Shown: piece by piece, positions 5,966 through 9,313 of the stretch | How the letters are laid out: each line of letters starts with the position of its first letter | Position numbering within the stretch: the stretch's first letter is position 1 | Assembly: GCA_002279765.1 (NCBI GenBank) | Contig: NCCR01000163.1 | Span: forward strand, 1-9,313 | Reading direction: 5' to 3' | From: Verrucomicrobia bacterium 12-59-8 | Lineage (GTDB): Bacteria > Verrucomicrobiota > Verrucomicrobiae > Verrucomicrobiales > Verrucomicrobiaceae | Length of the DNA stretch: 9,313 bases | The notes under the pieces: generated by a model | What the model saw: only the letters and a program-made list of their open reading frames with translations | The model's database searches: none | What the model was told of the DNA's origin: nothing | Position numbers and translations under genes: made by a program

Positions 5966-8356
5966 ATGAAAACGTTTTTTGCCTTCTTTCTGCTCATGGC
6001 CACTGCTTACGCCGACCCTCAGCTCTCGTCGTGGTACACGGCTGATTCGAGCAAGTACGCCCGCATCGTTGAAACCGATGCCGCACTGCTCGCCGGCAAT
6101 TCGGAGACGACCTGGACGCGCACCAGCGGTCCCAACACCCTCGCGCAAACGTTGCCGGTTTATGCGGGGCCGCAACAGATCGACTACAGCACAAGCTGGG
6201 TCTATTTGAAGACGCCCGATCTAGCCACCTACCTCATGGGTCCGTGGTATGACAACGCCGCGAAGTCCGCTCTTTTTGTCAACATTCCGAAGAATCAGAA
6301 CATCATCGCCCGCTTCCCGCGCAGCAGCACCATTCCCTCCACGAAGACGGTCACTCAGGGACTGACAGTGGGCGGGGTGATGCAGGACGCCGTGGGGCTC
6401 TATGCGGATGGTGTGGCCATCTTTGACCCGATGGACGGCTTCTCCTATGCCAATGGCACTGAGACCTCTCCCGGAACCGGCCAATGGCACCGTGATGCGT
6501 ATGTGAACGAGAGCATCACCTTTGACAAGAGCTACGCCCACCAGCAGAACCTGGGCAAATACCACAATCACGCGAACCCATATGGTCTGCGTTACCTTCT
6601 GGGTGACAATGTAACCTACGACTCGACCACGAAGAGCTATGCCGAGGGCGACACCACCACACCTGCAAGGCACTCCCCCATCGTCGGCTGGATGTTTGAC
6701 GGGTTGCCGCTGTACGGACCCTATGGCTACAGTAGCGCGATGGATGCCACGAGCGGCGTGCGCCGCATGATTGGCGGGTACGTCGTGCGCAATGGGGCGA
6801 CCACAGGCGTGGACAATATCACGACAGCAGGCCGCACGGTGCCTGCGTGGTCACTGCGCAATGGCGGCACCTCTGTGGCCGGGCCTGCAGTCAGCACCAC
6901 CTACCCTCTGGGTCGCTACATCGAGGACAATGCCTACCTGGGAGATTTGCAGAAAAGCTCAGGGGTATATTATCAGATGGGGACTGATTTTGACCTGAAC
7001 GAATATAATGTGCGCTATTGCGTGACGCCGGAGTTCCCCAATGGGACGTGGGCTTACTTTCTCAATGTGACCAGCGCAGGATCACCTCAGTTTCCCTACA
7101 TGTGCAACCGCTGGTACTACGGATCACCCACCGGAGGGGCGATCACGAGCGTGACGGAGACAGTCACCAACTACTTCAAAGGCGGCGAAAACCTCAGTGA
7201 AACTGCCAGCATGGGTGCTGTGAACACCAGCACGGGTGACGTGACCCTCTCCTGGACCAGTGTTGAAGGCGGCAGTTACCTGATTCAGGCCTCCACTGAC
7301 CTAACCACATGGAGCACGCTGGCCACGGCCCAGCCTGCAGCCGCCAATGCCACGAACACCAGTGTGACGGAGAGCAACGCCACCAGCGATGGCAGGCGCT
7401 TCTACAAGATCCAGCGTAGCGCCCTGGCAACCTATGACGGTGGCGGAGGCATCACCTATGCCGCGCCGACGGCCACGACGAGTACTGCAAGCGCGGTCGG
7501 TAGCAGCTCGGCCGCACTCAATGGCACGGTGAACGCCAATGGCATCAGCACGACGGTGAGCTTCGAATATGGCACCACGACCAGTTACGGCAGCTCCGTC
7601 TCGGTATCCACGCTCAGCGGTAGTACGAGCACCAGCGTCAGTACCGCCATCACGGGTCTGACAGAGCTGACATCCTACCACTGCCGCGTGGTGGCCACGA
7701 ACGGCTACGGCACGACCTATGGCGGAGACGTGACCTTTACTACTGCCGCAGCCGGCACCTTCACAGCACCCACGGCCGCCACCGGCGCTGCGAGCGCGGT
7801 TGCCACTACTACGGCGACGCTCAATGGAACGGTCAATGCCAACTCCAGCAGCACCACGGTGACCTTTGAATACGGGACCTCCACCTCCTACGGCAGTACG
7901 GTCAGTGCTACGCCTTCCGCAGTGACCGGCAGTTCCAGCACCAGCGTGGCATGCAGCCTTGCCGGCCTGACTGCTGGCTCGACGTATTACTTTCGCGTCA
8001 AGGCGGTGAATGCTGGCGGCACCACCTACGGTACGCAGCTAACTTTTACCACTGCGGCCGCGAGCTTCGGCACCATCAGCAGTGTGTCACCTTCCAGCGG
8101 CAGTCGAGGCTCCAGTGTGACACTGACCGTGGTGCTGGGGAGCAATCCGCCTGCGCCGCCGAGCAGCAATCCGCCCTCCGCAGCTTCCCTTACAGGCCCG
8201 GCCACGCTCACCCCAACGGCCACCCGCGACACCAATACAGGCGTGGTCACTTTGCAGCTGGTGATTCCAGCAGGGACCGCTGTGGGAATCTACGACGTGA
8301 ATGTCATCTTCGGCCCGAACACCTGGGCGCTGCCTGCGGGCTTCACTGTGAACTGA
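5966..8356 (+). CDS. secreted YHYH-domain protein with FN3-like repeats and C-terminal IPT/TIG-like domain
   Basis: Starting from the ATG at 5966 (796 residues) gives a clean signal peptide, residues 1-16, ending TAYA. In-frame ATGs at 5939 and 5942 would put a polar extension in front and are less likely; GGCGG lies just upstream of 5966. Residues about 135-385 match the YHYH domain: DGVAIFDPMDG (148-158), QWHRDAYV (173-180), KYHNH (198-202, where the family usually has YHYH or YHHH) and HSPIVGWMFDGLPLYGPYGY (236-255). A short beta domain follows (about 418-485, SYLIQASTDLTTW type). Next come two tandem FN3-like repeats (about 500-599 and 601-700), then an IPT/TIG-like domain (about 702-796) with a proline-rich loop SNPPAPPSSNPP. 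The protein is rich in Ser, Thr and Gly and has no membrane anchor or sorting tag that I can see. The biochemical role of YHYH domains is not established; the His-rich core could bind a metal. It is divergent from the two-component operon and may be controlled by it. Confidence 0.88.
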   Translation: MKTFFAFFLLMATAYADPQLSSWYTADSSKYARIVETDAALLAGNSETTWTRTSGPNTLAQTLPVYAGPQQIDYSTSWVYLKTPDLATYLMGPWYDNAAKSALFVNIPKNQNIIARFPRSSTIPSTKTVTQGLTVGGVMQDAVGLYADGVAIFDPMDGFSYANGTETSPGTGQWHRDAYVNESITFDKSYAHQQNLGKYHNHANPYGLRYLLGDNVTYDSTTKSYAEGDTTTPARHSPIVGWMFDGLPLYGPYGYSSAMDATSGVRRMIGGYVVRNGATTGVDNITTAGRTVPAWSLRNGGTSVAGPAVSTTYPLGRYIEDNAYLGDLQKSSGVYYQMGTDFDLNEYNVRYCVTPEFPNGTWAYFLNVTSAGSPQFPYMCNRWYYGSPTGGAITSVTETVTNYFKGGENLSETASMGAVNTSTGDVTLSWTSVEGGSYLIQASTDLTTWSTLATAQPAAANATNTSVTESNATSDGRRFYKIQRSALATYDGGGGITYAAPTATTSTASAVGSSSAALNGTVNANGISTTVSFEYGTTTSYGSSVSVSTLSGSTSTSVSTAITGLTELTSYHCRVVATNGYGTTYGGDVTFTTAAAGTFTAPTAATGAASAVATTTATLNGTVNANSSSTTVTFEYGTSTSYGSTVSATPSAVTGSSSTSVACSLAGLTAGSTYYFRVKAVNAGGTTYGTQLTFTTAAASFGTISSVSPSSGSRGSSVTLTVVLGSNPPAPPSSNPPSAASLTGPATLTPTATRDTNTGVVTLQLVIPAGTAVGIYDVNVIFGPNTWALPAGFTVN
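7463..8065 (+). repeat. two tandem ~100-codon FN3-like repeats inside the YHYH protein gene
   Basis: Unit 1 spans 7463-7762 and unit 2 spans 7766-8065. Both begin with Ala-Pro-Thr-Ala and share LNGTVNAN, a FEYGT strand, SYGS, TTYG and the ending TFTTAAA. By eye 34 of the first 48 residues are identical without gaps. These are extracellular beta-sandwich spacer repeats common in large Verrucomicrobiota surface proteins, and they probably arose by duplication within the gene. Confidence 0.85.
8141..8175 (+). repeat. short in-frame direct repeat encoding Ser-Asn-Pro-Pro
   Basis: AGCAATCCGCC is present at 8141-8151 and again at 8165-8175, a 24-bp (eight-codon) period that keeps the frame. It encodes the two SNPP units of a proline-rich loop inside the C-terminal IPT/TIG-like domain. 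It is probably a small slippage-type duplication. Confidence 0.7.
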
Positions 8357-8357
8357 T

Positions 8358-8392
8358 ACCGGCAGGAATCACTGCGGCCGCATCTTGCCGGT
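8358..8392. terminator. inverted repeat between convergent genes, candidate bidirectional terminator
   Basis: ACCGGCA (8358-8364) pairs perfectly with TGCCGGT (8386-8392). Three more pairs (one of them G-U) extend the stem to ten, around a 15-base loop containing the palindrome TGCGGCCGCA. It starts two bases after the YHYH gene's stop and covers the last codons of the convergent peptidase gene. No U-run follows on either strand, so termination may be inefficient or Rho-assisted. Confidence 0.5.
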
Positions 8393-9064
8393 GCCGGGAA
8401 GGGCGCTGAGGAAGAAATAGCGTGGTGAGCGCAGCAGATCACCGACCTCGCGAATGGCCATGCAGAAGAGCAGTTCATCGAGTCGGCTGCCAGCCTGGGC
8501 ATGGTTTTGGAGATGCTGATCGAGGAAGCGGCGCAGGCGCTTGTTGGCATTAAACTCCAGCGGCACGCTGCCGAGATTCAGCAACAGCAGCAGGATGACG
8601 ACTCCGGCGGCCACAAGAATAGCAAACTTTGGCACCAGGACGCGGGCGATCATCAATCCCACAATAACGAAGACAGCGGCGGTGGGGATGTAGCGGCTCA
8701 TGCGGATGCAGTTCTGCCGCCATTTGAGTTCACCGAGGGTTTCGCCGGTTTGCAGTGCGTGCGCTGCTTCATGCAGGGCGATGGCCCAGGCGGACAAGGT
8801 CGTGCCCTGGGCGACCTCACGACGCAAAAACAGGCGGCGGCGGGTCGGGTCGAAGTAATCGGTCACGACGGCGTTGTGCTCGACGATCTGCACGTCATCC
8901 ACCCCTTCGGATTTGAGAAACATGAGAGCGATCTCGCTGCCGGTATGCGCGGTGGGTGCGTTGGCACGAAAGCCTTTGAGCATCATTGACTCATGACGTG
9001 CCTGCGCCCAGCGGGCGACGGCAAGGCCGAGAAAAAGAGCAGCGACAATAAGGACGAAGAACAT
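8369..9064 (-). CDS. YugP-family membrane zinc metallopeptidase
   Basis: The product has 231 residues. It has an N-terminal membrane segment (about 2-18), a cytosolic or juxtamembrane catalytic part with HEAAHALQ (zinc-binding HExxH, His98, Glu99, His102), two further membrane segments (about 126-142 and 147-165), and VPLEFNANKR (168-177), in which Glu170 is the likely third zinc ligand. The stretch DYFDPTRRRLFL (69-80) corresponds to the conserved region upstream of the active site in the YugP/Zn_peptidase_2 family. The order of HExxH, paired membrane helices and (L/V)P(L/V)EFxA is diagnostic, and the length is usual. Family members are putative membrane proteases of unknown substrate. It converges on the YHYH gene with only 12 bp between stops and has no partner gene in the window. 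No Shine-Dalgarno sequence is seen; the antisense-like CCTCCTC precedes the ATG. Confidence 0.9.
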   Translation of the reverse strand: MFFVLIVAALFLGLAVARWAQARHESMMLKGFRANAPTAHTGSEIALMFLKSEGVDDVQIVEHNAVVTDYFDPTRRRLFLRREVAQGTTLSAWAIALHEAAHALQTGETLGELKWRQNCIRMSRYIPTAAVFVIVGLMIARVLVPKFAILVAAGVVILLLLLNLGSVPLEFNANKRLRRFLDQHLQNHAQAGSRLDELLFCMAIREVGDLLRSPRYFFLSALPGTGKMRPQ

Positions 9065-9144
9065 GAGGAGGGGCGGAAAAACACCCTCGCAGCATTACGG
9101 GTGCTGGCAAACCATCCATGCGTTGATCTTGCGCCAGGGCGGGT

Positions 9145-9169
9145 GGCATGATTGCATGCCTGCATGATT
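9145..9169. promoter_or_regulatory. palindrome plus overlapping direct repeat in the divergent intergenic region
   Basis: GGCATG (9145-9150) and CATGCC (9155-9160) form a perfect six-base inverted repeat around ATTG. GCATGATT occurs at 9146-9153 and again at 9162-9169, the second copy covering the start codon of the interrupted plus-strand gene. It sits between two divergent starts (9064 and 9164), where an operator would be expected. No known motif is recognised, and chance is possible. Confidence 0.3.
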
Positions 9170-9217
9170 CGTATCGCCATCCTGCCTCTCGTCTGCCTGC
9201 TTGCCGCAGGTCTCTGA
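9164..9217 (+). pseudogene. 5' remnant of an exported protein or lipoprotein gene, interrupted by an IS element
   Basis: From the ATG at 9164 the frame reads MIRIAILPLVCLLAAGL, a basic start followed by a hydrophobic core typical of a signal peptide or a lipoprotein leader just before its Gly-Cys box. It then stops at TGA (9215-9217). Those three bases are the apparent first bases of the IS end, so the gene seems to be cut at codon 17, with the rest on the far side of the IS beyond the window. There is no Shine-Dalgarno sequence, as for most genes here. The product is unknown, and the reading rests on a short peptide and the inferred IS boundary. Confidence 0.45.
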
Positions 9218-9313
9218 GGTGCAACGCAATATTGGACCAGAGTCGCTTAATTAGTTGAGGTTGATTTGCTGAGTTTCGAACTGGTTGGGGGTGAGGTAGC
9301 CGATGGCCGAGTG
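9215..9313 (-). mobile_element. IS3-family (IS150-like) insertion sequence, transposase-end fragment
   Basis: The stretch from 9215 begins TGAGGTGCAACGCAATATTG and continues GACCAG. From memory this resembles the TG...TGCACC...TTGGAC terminal inverted repeats of IS150-like IS3-family elements. Reading inward, the C-terminus of an IS3-type transposase follows on the minus strand. The other end and the target duplication lie outside the window; the host bases just before the boundary are TCTC. Confidence 0.7.
9251..9313 (-). CDS. IS3-family transposase (OrfB), C-terminal 20 residues
   Basis: From the right edge the minus strand encodes HSAIGYLTPNQFETQ...LN and stops at TAA (9251-9253). The H-S-A-x-G-Y-x-(T/S)-P-x-x-(F/Y) signature is the typical C-terminal tail of the DDE transposase OrfB of IS3-family elements, found just after the catalytic core. 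The catalytic residues lie outside the window. The stop is 34 bases from the inferred IS end, a normal spacing. Whether the element is intact cannot be judged. Confidence 0.8.
   Translation of the reverse strand, partial: HSAIGYLTPNQFETQQINLN

Noticed and set aside
1..9313. CRISPR array, tRNA, rRNA, riboswitch, toxin-antitoxin or anti-phage module
   Set aside because: No regularly spaced repeats, cloverleaf-like sequences, conserved rRNA segments or known defence domains were seen; all large frames are accounted for by the genes described.

Overview
The window looks like chromosomal DNA of a GC-rich Gram-negative bacterium, most likely a member of the Verrucomicrobiota (Prosthecobacter/Verrucomicrobium-like). 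This placement is inferred from protein style, not from a marker gene: secreted acetyl-xylan-esterase-like hydrolases with IAPRP motifs, a YHYH-domain surface protein carrying Ser/Thr-rich repeats of the type LNGTVNAN...FEYGT..YG, and nearly all starts lacking a Shine-Dalgarno sequence. There is no rRNA, tRNA or CRISPR array.

Layout. Bases 1-678 (minus strand) hold the N-terminal part of a membrane sensor with a PilJ/NarX-type periplasmic domain; it runs off the left edge. Bases 794-5872 (minus strand) hold four tightly packed genes, in transcription order: an OmpR-family response regulator, a CusS-like sensor histidine kinase (overlapping it by the ATGA tetranucleotide), a small secreted serine esterase (46 bp later) and a 728-residue secreted two-domain alpha/beta hydrolase (45 bp later). 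In that last protein only the C-terminal domain keeps its catalytic residues. Divergent from this cluster, at 5966-8356 (plus strand), is a large secreted YHYH-domain protein with two tandem FN3-like repeats and a C-terminal IPT/TIG-like domain. It converges with a YugP-family membrane zinc peptidase (8369-9064, minus strand) across a 12-bp gap that sits in a strong inverted repeat. From 9215 to the right edge lies the end of an IS3-family insertion sequence. It appears to have landed inside the signal-peptide region of a short plus-strand gene starting at 9164, and the first three IS bases supply the stop codon.

How the genes may work together (inference). The two-component system and the two exported hydrolases look like one transcription unit, suggesting that an envelope or extracellular signal controls degradation of an ester-bearing substrate. 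The divergently transcribed YHYH protein shares the regulator's upstream region, which carries an 11-bp-spaced GGTTT direct repeat of the kind OmpR-family regulators bind, so it is a plausible co-regulated target. I found no defence, CRISPR or biosynthetic system. The most noteworthy points are the half-dead tandem hydrolase in a regulator-enzyme cluster and the IS-interrupted exported gene at the right edge.
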